A DNA stretch of 64,000 bases from Streptomyces composti (GTDB lineage: Bacteria > Actinomycetota > Actinomycetes > Streptomycetales > Streptomycetaceae), in NCBI RefSeq assembly GCF_012034205.1, contig NZ_JAATEM010000001.1:62001-126000 (forward strand), given 5' to 3'. Below are positions 46,583 through 54,468 of this stretch, one piece after another. The notes under the pieces are model-generated. The model was not told the DNA's origin. It did no database searches and saw only the letters and a list, made by a program, of their open reading frames with translations. The position numbers were made by a program, and so were the translations under genes. Numbering within the stretch: position 1 is the stretch's first letter; the number at the start of each line of letters is the position of its first letter.

Positions 46583-47110
46583 TCACAGGCGGTGCGGCCG
46601 GGTGCGCCGGCGCAGGTACCAGGCGGCTCCGGCGACGCCGCCGGCGACCAGCGCGCCGCCCGCCACCAGCGTCACCGTGCCGTAGTCGGTCGAGCTGCCG
46701 CCCACGCCGCCCATCACCCCGCGCGACGGTGAGGCGGTCGGGCTGGGGGAGGTGGGCGCGGAGGAGACGACCACCGACTGGGTGCCCGCGGTATTGCCGT
46801 TGGAGCACATGACGATGACCGTGTAGGTGCCCGGGCTGACGTTCGACCAGGCTGCGGACTGGCCCGCCGAGGTGCCCGAGAGCGCCACCTGACGGCCTTG
46901 CGAGAAGGTCGCCTGGCTGCCGGTGAGCAGCGAGGCGGTGCCCCAGCTGCCGTTGATCTGGGTGCACGCGGTCGTGGTGACCGACACCGTCGACCCGGAG
47001 GTGCTGACGGAGATGCCCGCCGCCGCGGCGGGCGGGGCGAGGGACAGAGCCAGCGCGGCGGCGGCTGCCGCGGTCGGACCGGTGCGGATCAGAGGCTTCG
47101 CAAAGCGCAT
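46583..47110 (-). CDS. Secreted, membrane-anchored surface protein of unknown function
   Basis: 175 residues. A signal peptide (1 to about 31, ending LAPPAAAA) precedes a small all-beta Ser/Thr-rich domain (about 32-115) with two cysteines, in TTACTQ and VMCSNG, that could form one disulphide. A Pro/Ser/Thr spacer (SAPTSPSPTASPSRG) leads to a C-terminal membrane helix (about 145-165) and a basic RRRTRPHR tail. There is no clear LPXTG, so anchoring is probably by the helix. It may be a wall-spanning adhesin-like or sensor protein. GGAAGG lies 8 nt before the ATG. Confidence 0.65.
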   Translation of the reverse strand: MRFAKPLIRTGPTAAAAAALALSLAPPAAAAGISVSTSGSTVSVTTTACTQINGSWGTASLLTGSQATFSQGRQVALSGTSAGQSAAWSNVSPGTYTVIVMCSNGNTAGTQSVVVSSAPTSPSPTASPSRGVMGGVGGSSTDYGTVTLVAGGALVAGGVAGAAWYLRRRTRPHRL

Positions 47111-47444
47111 GTCGACTGCCTTCCGGCGGCACGGCTGGCGGTACATCCCTTGCGCCGCCGAGGATCGGGGAAACGCCCGTGCTGCCACGGGGCCAGCCAA
47201 TGCGCAGCCCGCGGCCGACGCACTCCGGCTGCCGCCGGGCAGGTGACGAAGTCCGCCCTCCGGCCGATGGCCGGAGCCGGCGGCCGAAGCACGCCGCCGG
47301 GACACCTGCGGCGGAGGACCGGCGACCGGTGAGCCGGCGACGGACGGCCGGTGTCGGAAACCCGCCGAAGGAGAGCCGGAGGGGGCCGCCGTCACATCGC
47401 CGGGCCGAGCACCGCCGAAGGCGGCGAAGGCCGGTGACGGAAGG
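47111..47444. other. 334-bp gap between two minus-strand genes, hairpin-rich, no gene seen
   Basis: This is the upstream region of the surface protein. A perfect 8-bp hairpin with 3-nt loop (CTCCGGCC 47258-47265, GGCCGGAG 47269-47276) and many GCCGGCG-type repeats are present, but no coding frame with family-like sequence. I do not recognise a riboswitch. Confidence 0.45.
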
Positions 47445-48455
47445 TCAGCGGGGCGAGCCGGTGCGCACCGTGCGCTCGGCGGAGAAGCCGCCCCAGGTGC
47501 CGTCGGGCAGCAGCGCACGGATCCGCACCCGGTGACTGACGCCCGGCTCACGGCCGGCGTAGAAGCTGTGCTTCGCCCGGTCGCGCGGCGGTTCGCCGCC
47601 GAACACCAGCGAGGTCGCGGTGCGGCCGTCCAGCTGGATCTCGTACTCGGTGATCACCCCGTCCGCCCGGGGCGGCACCCAGCCGAGGTCGATGTAGTAC
47701 GCGCCGTCGTCCCCGCGGTGGGTGCCGGCGCGGAACTCGGTGGGCGCGGTCGAGGCGCCGTCGTCGCGGCCCGGTGTGGTGACGCGGACCGCGGGGCTCG
47801 CGGGGGAGAGGTTGTCGGCGGCGTCCCGGGCCCGCACGGTGAACGCGTACCGCGTGCCGGGCCGCAGCCCCGTGACCACGGCGGCCGTCTGACCGCCGCC
47901 CACGCTGTGCACCTTCGACCCGCCCTGGAGGATCTCGTACGAGACCACGCCACGGTCGTCCTTCGCCGCGGACCAGGAGAGCTGGACGGCCCTGGCGCCG
48001 ACCGCCCGCCCCCGCAGCCGCCCGGGCCGGCCGGGTGCCGAACGGTCGGCCTCGGTGGCCGGCGGCGTCGTCGCCCGGACCGCACGGCTGCGCGGGCCGA
48101 GACGCCCCTCGGTGTCCCGCGCCCGCACGGTGAAGACATAGGTGGTGGACGGGCGCAGCCGGGTGACGTCCACCATGCGCTCGGAGCCCGGCACCTCCTC
48201 GACCTTGGTGCGGCCCCGGTACACCTCGTACCGGCTCACCTCGGCCGCGGTCCCGGTGACCGCGTTCCACATCACATGCACGCTGGTGGCGCTGCCGGCC
48301 CGGGCGGTGACTCCCGTCGGCGCGCCCGGCGCCGGGCCGTCGTCCGCGTTCCCCGTCCCGCCCCAGCCGCAGGAGGCGACCAGCAGCAGCGCCCCGCACG
48401 GCGCGAGCCGGCGGAGCCGGGGGAGCCGGGGGACGGCACGGGGGACTCCTGGCAC
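47445..48455 (-). CDS. Lipoprotein with three fibronectin type III domains
   Basis: 336 residues. The signal sequence ends in a lipobox V-A-S-C (Cys at about residue 29), so the mature protein should be lipid-anchored outside the membrane. Three FN3 repeats follow (about 45-130, 140-227, 235-335), each with the W and Y/L-R-P-x-T-x-Y core, for example MWNAVTG...LRPSTTYVFTVRARD and LSWSAAKDD...LRPGTRYAFTVRARD. FN3 modules in actinobacteria usually accompany polysaccharide hydrolases; here there is no catalytic domain, but a chitosanase is divergently encoded. The GTG start has GGGAGG 7 nt upstream. Confidence 0.85.
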   Translation of the reverse strand: MPGVPRAVPRLPRLRRLAPCGALLLVASCGWGGTGNADDGPAPGAPTGVTARAGSATSVHVMWNAVTGTAAEVSRYEVYRGRTKVEEVPGSERMVDVTRLRPSTTYVFTVRARDTEGRLGPRSRAVRATTPPATEADRSAPGRPGRLRGRAVGARAVQLSWSAAKDDRGVVSYEILQGGSKVHSVGGGQTAAVVTGLRPGTRYAFTVRARDAADNLSPASPAVRVTTPGRDDGASTAPTEFRAGTHRGDDGAYYIDLGWVPPRADGVITEYEIQLDGRTATSLVFGGEPPRDRAKHSFYAGREPGVSHRVRIRALLPDGTWGGFSAERTVRTGSPR

Positions 48456-48496
48456 GGTTCAGCCTCCCGGGGCAGCACACGGGAACGGTCCGGCAA

Positions 48497-48537
48497 TGGT
48501 CCGGACCAATATGACGCGAGTGACGCGGTCACATCAA
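48497..48537 (-). promoter_or_regulatory. FN3-lipoprotein promoter with two palindromes
   Basis: On the minus strand TTGATG (48537-48532), an 18-nt spacer and CATATT (48513-48508) form a good promoter 52 nt before the GTG start. In the spacer lies GTGAC-GCG-GTCAC (48520-48532), a perfect palindrome that also reads AGTGA-N5-TCAC like a BldD half-site pair. Directly downstream of the -10 is TGGTCCGGACCA (48497-48508), another perfect palindrome. The rest of the 373-bp gap up to the chitosanase shows nothing I can name. Confidence 0.6.
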
Positions 48538-48828
48538 GAGGTGGGTCCTGGGTGCCCGCGGCGGCATTCCGTATGCTGACGGGGCACGGCTGAACTGCTC
48601 CCGGGTGCCGGGGAGTTCATGCCCGCGGCGCGGACATCGCTGTCGTCGCAGATCCCGCGCCGACTCAGTGGCCGGGCGGCCGGAGCCGGTACCGACTCGG
48701 GCCCCCGGCCGCCGGTCCCGCCCGGTTCCAGGTGCGTCGTCCGGCCGTGTTGCGGTGGCCGTGCCGTGACTTCGGGATGAGATTGGCCCTGATTGCGCCG
48801 TTCTGTCCCCCAGTGAGAGGCATGCCAC

Positions 48829-49539
48829 GTGTCCCCAGCCCCATCGATCACCCTGGCCCTGGCCGGCGCGGCCGCGCTGCTCGCCCCCGCGGCCCTGCAC
48901 AGCGGCCCCGCCACCGCGACCGAGTCCCGCCCCCCGGCCGCAGCCGCCAGGGCGGACGGCGTGACCGCCGCCCAACTGCTGGCCAAGGTGCGCGACTGCA
49001 CCCGGATCAGCAGGGGCCTCTACCGCACCGACCAGGGCAAGGCCCCCACCGTCCCCGTGTGCGGCACCACCGGGGCGGTGTTCTGGAAGGCCGACATGGA
49101 CATCGACTGCGACGGACGCCCGGGCACCTACTGCAACGCGCGCACCGACCCGCACTTCTCGGCCTCCACCGCCTTCGCCCAGTCCGACGGACGCCCGCTC
49201 AGCTCGGAGCAGCTGCCGTTCATCGTGGTGCCCGCGCCCAGCACCCTGTGGGACTACCGCGCCAGCGGCGTCCGCGGCGGCTCCGTGGCGGCCGTGATTC
49301 ATGGCGACCGGGTGCAGTACGCCGTCGTCGGCGACACCGGCCCGGCCGGCATCATCGGCGAGGCGTCCTACGCGACGGCCAAGGGCCTCGGCATCGACCC
49401 GCACCCCCAGCGCGGCGGGGTGCCGAGCGGGGTCACCTACATCGTCTTCAAGAACAGCCGGGTGAGCCCCATCGAGGACCGCGCCGCCGCGGAGGCGGCC
49501 GGCGAGCGGCTCGCCCGTGCCTTCACCGGCGGCGACTGA
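48829..49539 (+). CDS. Secreted chitosanase, glycoside hydrolase family 75
   Basis: 236 residues. A signal peptide (about 1-31, Ala-rich cleavage near ATATES) precedes a compact domain with the GH75 signature FWKADMDIDCDGRPGTYCNARTDPHFSASTAF, whose acidic residues are the presumed catalytic pair, and later GDRVQYAVVGDTGP and GIDPHPQRGGVPSGVTYIVF. It would cleave chitosan outside the cell. GH75 was defined largely from fungal enzymes and occurs in some streptomycetes. The GTG start has GAGAGG 8 nt upstream. It converges on dhaM with 35 bp between. Confidence 0.88.
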   Translation: MSPAPSITLALAGAAALLAPAALHSGPATATESRPPAAAARADGVTAAQLLAKVRDCTRISRGLYRTDQGKAPTVPVCGTTGAVFWKADMDIDCDGRPGTYCNARTDPHFSASTAFAQSDGRPLSSEQLPFIVVPAPSTLWDYRASGVRGGSVAAVIHGDRVQYAVVGDTGPAGIIGEASYATAKGLGIDPHPQRGGVPSGVTYIVFKNSRVSPIEDRAAAEAAGERLARAFTGGD

Positions 49540-49574
49540 TCACCCGTCGGCCCTCCGCGCCGCGCGTTCGTGCC

Positions 49575-49997
49575 TCACACCTTCCGGTACGCGTACGCCT
49601 CCTGGGCAGCGGCCGCCACCGCCTCGAGGCCGGCCCCGGTGGCCGCCGTCACCACCGCGGCCACCGCGCCCTCCACGAAGGGGGCGTCCACCAGGCGGGT
49701 GTTGTGGGGGAGTTCGTCGCCCTCGGCGAGCAGGGTCTTCACGGTGAGCACCGCGCTGCCCAGGTCGGTCAGCACGGCCACCCCCGCTCCCCGGTCGACG
49801 GAGGCGGCCGCCGCGCCGATCAGCTCGGCGCTGGTGCCGAGTTCACCCGACTCCGTGCCGCCCGCCGGGGCCACGGGCACGGCCGCGCCGGCCCCCGCGA
49901 GCCCCTTGGCCAGCTCCGCCACCGACGCGGCGACCTCGGCGCTGTGCGAGACCAGCACGATCCCGACCAGCTTGTCGTCACTCGCCACCGGACTCAC
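49575..49997 (-). CDS. dhaM: Dihydroxyacetone kinase phosphotransfer subunit DhaM (EIIA domain only)
   Basis: 140 residues, a stand-alone mannose-family EIIA domain with the phosphorylated histidine H18 in VLVSHSAEVA and the GGTESGELGTS loop. E. coli DhaM carries HPr- and EI-like domains as well; this short form needs the general PTS proteins to phosphorylate it. It rephosphorylates ADP bound to DhaL. The GTG start at 49997 overlaps dhaL by 20 bp and has GGAGG 6 nt upstream inside dhaL. Confidence 0.9.
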   Translation of the reverse strand: MSPVASDDKLVGIVLVSHSAEVAASVAELAKGLAGAGAAVPVAPAGGTESGELGTSAELIGAAAASVDRGAGVAVLTDLGSAVLTVKTLLAEGDELPHNTRLVDAPFVEGAVAAVVTAATGAGLEAVAAAAQEAYAYRKV

Positions 49998-50598
49998 CGC
50001 CCGCCTCCGCGGTCCCGGCCAGGGCGGCGATCAGCAGCGCCGACGAGGTGGCCCCCGGATCCTGGTGCCCGATGCTGCGCTCCCCCAGATAGCTCGCGCG
50101 GCCCTTGCGCGCCTGCAGCGGTGTGGTGGCGACGGCGCCCTCCTCGGCGGCCCGGCGCGCCGCCGCGAAGGAGTCGCCGAGCGCGTCCACCGCGGGGACC
50201 AGGGCGTCCACCATGGTCTTGTCGCCCGGCGCCGCTCCGCCCAGCTGCTTCACCGCCTCCACCGCGGCGCGCAGCGCGTCGGCCAGCTGCTCCTCGCTCA
50301 CCTCGGCGGCGTCCCCGAGCGCCTTGCCGGTGCGGCGCAGCAGCGTTCCGTACAGCGGGCCCGAGGCGCCGCCCACCTTCGAGATCAGCAGCCGCCCCGC
50401 CTGGGTCAGCACCGCTCCCGGAGTGGCGGGCGGTTCCTTCTCCAGCGCCTCGCGGACCGCGGCGAACCCGCGCTGGAGGTTGGTGCCGTGGTCGGCGTCG
50501 CCGATGGGCGAGTCGAGCGCGGTGAGCCGTTCCGCCTCGCGGTCCACGGACGAGGCGGCCGCCAGCATCCAGCGGCGGAAGAAGTCGGCGTCGAGCAC
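49978..50598 (-). CDS. dhaL: Dihydroxyacetone kinase ADP-binding subunit DhaL
   Basis: 206 residues, eight-helix barrel. The Mg-ADP-binding aspartates are in PIGDADHGTN (D34, D36), with GGASGPLYGTLL and GDKTMVDALVP downstream. In PTS-dependent kinases the ADP is a permanently bound cofactor that shuttles phosphate from DhaM to dihydroxyacetone on DhaK. It lies 55 bp after dhaK. Confidence 0.94.
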   Translation of the reverse strand: MLDADFFRRWMLAAASSVDREAERLTALDSPIGDADHGTNLQRGFAAVREALEKEPPATPGAVLTQAGRLLISKVGGASGPLYGTLLRRTGKALGDAAEVSEEQLADALRAAVEAVKQLGGAAPGDKTMVDALVPAVDALGDSFAAARRAAEEGAVATTPLQARKGRASYLGERSIGHQDPGATSSALLIAALAGTAEAGGESGGE

Positions 50599-50653
50599 GG
50601 GTACTCCTTGCGTGGTCGTCGACGGTGATCCGGTCGGGTGCTCCGGACCCTGA

Positions 50654-51646
50654 TCACATGCCCCAGCGCAGCCCCGGCGTACTCACCGGCGCGTCCCACA
50701 GCCGCAACAGTTCCTCGTCGGCCTCGCACAGCGTGACCGAGGCGCCCGCCATGTCCAGCGAGGTGACGTAGTTGCCGACCAGCACCCGGGCGACCGGGAC
50801 ACCCCGCTCGGCGAGCACCCGCTGCACCTCGGCGTTGAAGCCGTACAGCTCGAGCAGCGGCGTCGCACCCATGCCGTTGACCAGGAGCAGCACCGGGTTG
50901 CGCGGCGTGATGTCGTCCAGGATCGCCTGCACGGCCACCTCGGCGATCTCGCCCGACGTCATCATCGGCCGCCGTTCCCTGCCGGGCTCACCGTGGATGC
51001 CGATGCCCAGCTCCAGCTCGCCGGGCGGCAGCTCGAAGGTGGGCGTGCCCTTGGCGGGAGTGGTGCAGGCGCTCAGCGCCACACCGAAGCTGCGGGACTT
51101 CTCGTTCACCTGCCGGGCGAGCGCCTCCACCCGGTCCAGCGGCGCGCCCTCCTCCGCGGCGGCGCCCGCGATCTTCTCCACGAACAGCGTGGCGCCCGTG
51201 CCGCGCCGGCCCGCGGTGTAGAGGCTGTCGGTCACCGCCACGTCGTCGTTGACCAGTACCTTGGCCACCCGGATGCCCTCGTCCTCGGCGAGTTCCGCGG
51301 CCATGTCGAAGTTCAGCACGTCGCCGGTGTAGTTCTTCACGATGAACAGCACCCCGGACCCGCTGTCCACGGCCGCCGCCGCCCGCACCATCTGGTCGGG
51401 CACCGGGGAGGTGAACACCTCGCCGGGACAGGCCGCCGACAGCATCCCGGGACCGACGAACCCGCCGTGCAGGGGCTCGTGCCCGGAGCCACCGCCGGAC
51501 ACCAGCGCCACCTTCCCGGCCACCGGCGCGTCCCGCCGCACCACCACCCGGTTCTCCACGTCCACCGTCAGCTCCGGGTGGGCCGCGGCCATCCCGCGCA
51601 GCGCGTCCGCCACCACGGTCTCCGGGACGTTGATGAGCATCCTCAT
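50654..51646 (-). CDS. dhaK: Dihydroxyacetone kinase substrate-binding subunit DhaK
   Basis: 330 residues. The substrate-binding histidine that forms a hemiaminal with dihydroxyacetone is H218 in GIGIHGEPG. GGGSGHEPLHGG (about 51-62) and VKNYTGDVLNFD complete the site. It is the first gene of the dhaKLM operon, which feeds dihydroxyacetone into glycolysis using phosphate from PEP. AGGAGG lies 5 nt before ATG 51646. The 377-bp region upstream (51647-52023) holds no gene; it contains the dhaK promoter, not pinpointed, and the symporter terminator. Confidence 0.95.
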   Translation of the reverse strand: MRMLINVPETVVADALRGMAAAHPELTVDVENRVVVRRDAPVAGKVALVSGGGSGHEPLHGGFVGPGMLSAACPGEVFTSPVPDQMVRAAAAVDSGSGVLFIVKNYTGDVLNFDMAAELAEDEGIRVAKVLVNDDVAVTDSLYTAGRRGTGATLFVEKIAGAAAEEGAPLDRVEALARQVNEKSRSFGVALSACTTPAKGTPTFELPPGELELGIGIHGEPGRERRPMMTSGEIAEVAVQAILDDITPRNPVLLLVNGMGATPLLELYGFNAEVQRVLAERGVPVARVLVGNYVTSLDMAGASVTLCEADEELLRLWDAPVSTPGLRWGM

Positions 51647-51953
51647 GGGTACCTCCTGTGATCGACCGGGCGAGCCCTGACCCGCCTTCGCGGGACCCGG
51701 GCACACGGGGCCGGTTCCCGGACGACGGCGACTGACACTGACGGCAGTATCTGCCCTGCGGCGGCCGAGGTCACGCAGTCGGCACCCGGCCCGTCGCCGT
51801 GACGGGCGAGCGGGGCCCGGGCCGTGGCACGTGCGGCGCCGGACGGCCGGGCCGGGGCCGCACCGGGCCGGCGCCGGGCGGCCGGCGGTATCCGGGCGAT
51901 CGCGGTGCGGTCGGGCATCGTCCCGTCCGCCGACGTGCCGTCAGGACACAGGA

Positions 51954-52002
51954 CGAGCGGGCCCGTGCACACCACGGCGCGAGGTGTGCACGGGCCCGCT
52001 CG
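51954..52002 (-). terminator. 20-bp perfect hairpin terminator of the symporter gene
   Basis: A perfect 20-bp inverted repeat (51954-51973 with 51983-52002) and a 9-nt loop lie directly after the symporter stop at 52024. It is the longest perfect stem in the window. No gene approaches from the other side, so it serves the minus strand. Confidence 0.88.
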
Positions 52003-52023
52003 GGAGCCGGGCCGCGGGGGCGG

Positions 52024-53541
52024 TCAGACGGTGGTCTTCACCGACTCCTGGTCCTCGTCCGGGTCCTGCAGGCCGGCCTGGCGGCGGCGGACGAACTCCA
52101 GGAAGGAGTTCAGCTCGCGCTTGACCAGCGGGGCGAGCAGGTACAGACCGATGATGTTGAAGACCGCGAGCATGAAGAGCACGGCGTCGGCCAGGTCGAT
52201 CAGCGTCTGCAGCGTCAGCAGCGAGCCGGCGATGGCGAAGACGGTGTAGACGACCTTGTAGACCAGCTCACTGGTGCGGGTGCGGCCGAACAGGTACGTC
52301 CACGCCTTGAGGCCGTAGTAGCCCCAGGTCAGCACGGTGGAGAAGGCGAACAGCAGCACCGCCACGGTCAGGACGTACGGGAACCAGGGCAGCACCGTCT
52401 CGAAGGCGTCCGAGGTGATGGTGACACCGCCGATGTCCTTGCCCAGGCTGTCCGGGTTGGCGATGACGATGGTCAGCGCGGTCATGGTGCAGATGACGAC
52501 CGTGTCGATGAACGGCTCCAGCAGCGCGACCAGGCCCTCGCTGGCGGGGTGCTTGGTCTTCACGGCCGAGTGGGCGATCGGGGCGGAGCCGAGACCGGCC
52601 TCGTTGGAGAACGCAGCTCGCTTGAAGCCGATGATCAGAGCACCGATGATGCCGCCGGCCACGCCCTCGGGGTCGAAGGCGCCGTCGACGATGTCGACCA
52701 GGGCACCCGGGACCGCGGTGGCGTTGACCAGGATGACCGTGAGGCAGGCCAGGATGTAGACGATCGCCATGGCCGGGACCAGGCGGCTGGTGACGTTGGC
52801 GATGGAGCGGATGCCGCCCAGCAGCACGATGCCGACGAGCGCGGCGATCAGGATGCCGAAGAAGAGGGCGCCGGCCGAGGAGCCCAGCGCGCCGTCCTCG
52901 CCGCCGGCGACGGAGACCAGCTGCGCGTAGGACTGGTTGACCTGGAAGAGGTTGCCGCCGAACAGACCGAAGAACAGGATCATGAAGGAGGCGAGCACGG
53001 CCAGGACCTTGCCGAGCTGCTTGCCCTTGCCGCCGAAGCGCTCGGTCAGACCTTTGGGCAGGTAGTGCATCGGACCGCCGGAGACGGTGCCGTCGGGGTG
53101 CACCTCGCGGTACTTCACGCCGAGGGTGACCTCGACGAACTTGGTGGCCATGCCCAGCAGACCACAGACGATCATCCAGAAGGTGGCGCCCGCGCCGCCG
53201 ATGGAGACCGCGACGGCCACACCGGCGATATTGCCGAGGCCGACCGTGCCGGAGACGGCGGCGGTCAGCGCCTGGAAGTGGTTGACCTCGCCGTCCGACC
53301 CCTTCTCGTCGTACTTGCCGCGTACCACCGCGACCGCGAGGCGGAACTTGCGGAACTGCAGGAAGCCGAACCAGAGGGTGAAGACGAGGCCCGCGATGGC
53401 GAGCCAGGCGACGATCAGCGGAAGGTCGGTGCCCGCGACGGGCACCGCGTAGAAGACGACTTCTCCCAGCCAGGTGGCGATGGGTTCGAAGAATCCGCTG
53501 ACGGCTTCGTCGACGGACCGGGTGATGGAGTCGAGTGACAC
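52024..53541 (-). CDS. Sodium:alanine symporter (AGCS family)
   Basis: 505 residues with about eleven membrane helices. Family motifs are TAAVSGTVGLGNIAGVAVAVSIGGAGATFWM (about 90-120) and GFKRAAFSNEAGLGSAPIAHSAVKT (about 305-329). It imports alanine or glycine with Na+ or H+. The acidic C-terminal tail is cytoplasmic. The GTG start at 53541 has GAGG 7 nt upstream; the frame extends further upstream without a supported start. Confidence 0.92.
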   Translation of the reverse strand: MSLDSITRSVDEAVSGFFEPIATWLGEVVFYAVPVAGTDLPLIVAWLAIAGLVFTLWFGFLQFRKFRLAVAVVRGKYDEKGSDGEVNHFQALTAAVSGTVGLGNIAGVAVAVSIGGAGATFWMIVCGLLGMATKFVEVTLGVKYREVHPDGTVSGGPMHYLPKGLTERFGGKGKQLGKVLAVLASFMILFFGLFGGNLFQVNQSYAQLVSVAGGEDGALGSSAGALFFGILIAALVGIVLLGGIRSIANVTSRLVPAMAIVYILACLTVILVNATAVPGALVDIVDGAFDPEGVAGGIIGALIIGFKRAAFSNEAGLGSAPIAHSAVKTKHPASEGLVALLEPFIDTVVICTMTALTIVIANPDSLGKDIGGVTITSDAFETVLPWFPYVLTVAVLLFAFSTVLTWGYYGLKAWTYLFGRTRTSELVYKVVYTVFAIAGSLLTLQTLIDLADAVLFMLAVFNIIGLYLLAPLVKRELNSFLEFVRRRQAGLQDPDEDQESVKTTV

Positions 53542-54001
53542 AGGGCTACCTCGTGGCGCAGGAGCGGTGGTGGGGAGACGGCGCCGACGGCATGCGCCGT
53601 CCTGGAGCGCACACCGTTGTCCGGCAGTGACCTGCGGTGTGTCGCTCCGCGAGTGCGGAACGTGACCGCTCAGGTCGTACAGCCGACGGAGCCGGACCTT
53701 CCGCAGGCATACCCAGGGGTGCGGCCCACCTGCGGAGTTGCGTCGTTTTACCACGCTCCTTCTGGCGCACTAGTGAGGCATCTCACATAACCATCAGTAA
53801 CTTGGCAAAATCCCAGGGCTCGAGACCGGACCGTTATCCGGAAGCGGATGTCCGTTCACCGGACATCCATATCCCGCTTGGTGATCGCAGTTACCGGGCC
53901 GACCCGGCGGACGATCGGATTCCGCCTGTTGCCGTCATCTGTCTGCCGTGCCGTCCGCGAGGTAGCTTGGATGAGGAAGGCCCCTTAAGGAGGGCGATTC
54001 C
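53542..54001. promoter_or_regulatory. Divergent symporter/NfeD upstream region with two hairpins
   Basis: This 460-bp gap holds no gene. Two adjacent inverted repeats occur: CCGGA/TCCGG (53826-53830, 53837-53841) and GGATGTCCG (53846-53854) with its complement (53860-53868). TAGCTT (53963-53968) could be the -10 for nfeD, which also has a strong ribosome binding site AAGGAGG (53987-53993). The stretch 53740-53880 is AT-rich for this genome and probably contains the symporter promoter. Confidence 0.5.
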
Positions 54002-54439
54002 ATGCCGTGGATCCTCTGGCTGCTCGCCGCCGCGGCATTGGGTGCCGCCGAGTTCTTCACCCTCACGCTGGTCTTCGGTCTGCTGGCCGGCGCCGCGCTG
54101 GTGGCCGCCGTGGTCTCCGGGGTGGGCATCGGCCTTCTGGGACAGCTTCTGGCCTTCATCGCGGCAGCCGCGGCCGGCCTGCTCGTCGTCCGCCCGGTGG
54201 CCCTGCGGCAGATGCGGCAGCAGCCCGTCTTCCGCGAGGGCAGCGACGCGCTGATCGGGCGGCGCGCCGAGGTGGTGCAGGAGGTCACCGCGACCCATGG
54301 ACTGATCAAGGTGGGCGGCGAGGAGTGGTCGGCCCGCGCATATGACGAGAGCCTGGTGATCCCGGTCGGAGCGCTCGTGGACGTCATGGAGATCGACGGC
54401 GCCACCGCCGTCGTCTACCCCCGCGAACTCCTCCCCTGA
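54002..54439 (+). CDS. NfeD-like membrane protein (short form, OB-fold)
   Basis: 145 residues. Two to three N-terminal membrane helices (about 4-24, 25-45, 48-65) are followed by a soluble OB-fold (about 80-142, GRRAEVVQEVTATHGLIKVGGEEWSARAYDESLVIPVGALVDVMEIDGATAVVYP). Short NfeD proteins partner SPFH/stomatin proteins in bacterial membranes. The next gene, 29 bp downstream, is exactly such a protein, so the two form a canonical NfeD-stomatin operon. Confidence 0.9.
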   Translation: MPWILWLLAAAALGAAEFFTLTLVFGLLAGAALVAAVVSGVGIGLLGQLLAFIAAAAAGLLVVRPVALRQMRQQPVFREGSDALIGRRAEVVQEVTATHGLIKVGGEEWSARAYDESLVIPVGALVDVMEIDGATAVVYPRELLP

Positions 54440-54468
54440 ACGGCTGAACACACCGCAACGGAGGCACT

